64,000 nucleotides of DNA from Acidobacteriaceae bacterium (GTDB taxonomy: Bacteria; Acidobacteriota; Terriglobia; Terriglobales; Acidobacteriaceae): assembly GCA_025462735.1 (NCBI GenBank), contig JAOAPC010000011.1, forward strand, positions 1 through 64,000, read 5' to 3'. This document shows positions 63,923-64,000 of this stretch, in pieces. The notes under the pieces were generated by a model that did no database searches, had not been told where the DNA came from, and was given only the letters and a program-made list of their open reading frames with translations. The position numbers and the translations under genes are program-made. How positions within the stretch are numbered: position 1 is the stretch's first letter; every line of letters begins with the position of its first letter.

Positions 63923-64000
63923 ATTGCTGTGGTTCACGGTTCATTCATCGCGAGTCCCTACAGCAATCATCCAGCCACCTCAGATTTGCATCCAAGGGCT

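Overview
The window looks like a chromosomal stretch from a soil-type Acidobacteriota (Terriglobia, Koribacter-like). This is inferred from gene content and sequence style, not from a marker search. Clues are an F-type ATPase operon that starts with two b-type subunits and lacks a and c, BlaI/M56 and YtrA-type GntR regulators, several small proteins of a kind I associate with this phylum, and intergenic DNA rich in palindromic repeats. I saw no rRNA, tRNA, CRISPR array, transposase or prophage module.

Left third (1-28.5 kb): a truncated ArsR regulator, a NIPSNAP protein, a membrane Ser/Thr kinase, a GAF-membrane-Sel1 protein, a secreted amidase with a SYLF-like front half, and a cytochrome c/PQQ-type dehydrogenase. 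Next come a GntR-controlled ABC exporter with a perfect palindromic operator upstream, a VapBC pair, a BlaI-M56-HtrA envelope-protease cluster with the same 16-bp operator ahead of blaI and htrA, a second toxin-antitoxin pair, PagL, HslR, a frameshifted MutM-type glycosylase, an oxidoreductase-peroxiredoxin-DsbA-like operon, an MFS transporter and PdxS.

Middle (28.5-44.5 kb): a repeat-dense zone (28.6-32.3 kb) holds three full copies of a ~183-bp inverted-repeat element plus solo arms, with a GIY-YIG nuclease gene inside whose 3' end runs into a repeat arm. Beyond it are two phosphoesterases, a beta-barrel protein, a stand-alone KdpDN sensor followed by a 26-residue response-regulator stub, a minor-pilin operon (FimT/GspH-PilV-PilW-PilX), a YyaL-type thioredoxin-domain protein and an M20 peptidase.

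Right third (44.5-64 kb): glycerate 2-kinase, a VOC protein, an MBL-fold hydrolase, and a co-directional block of tartronate-semialdehyde-reductase-type dehydrogenase, GlpK, GlpF and GlpD for glycerol/glycerate carbon entering lower glycolysis. A ribbon-helix-helix-like protein lies divergent from a membrane protein. The atp operon (b', b, delta, alpha, gamma, beta, epsilon) follows, with a clear promoter, a terminator and unusual hairpin-forming spacers. GlnD (PII uridylyltransferase) closes the window.

The most interesting signals are the inverted-repeat element with its embedded GIY-YIG gene, the shared BlaI-type operators linking a membrane-protease sensor to HtrA, a dispersed ~30-bp motif near the left end, a hairpin repeat carried in frame inside the glycerate kinase gene, and the structured spacers in the ATPase operon.
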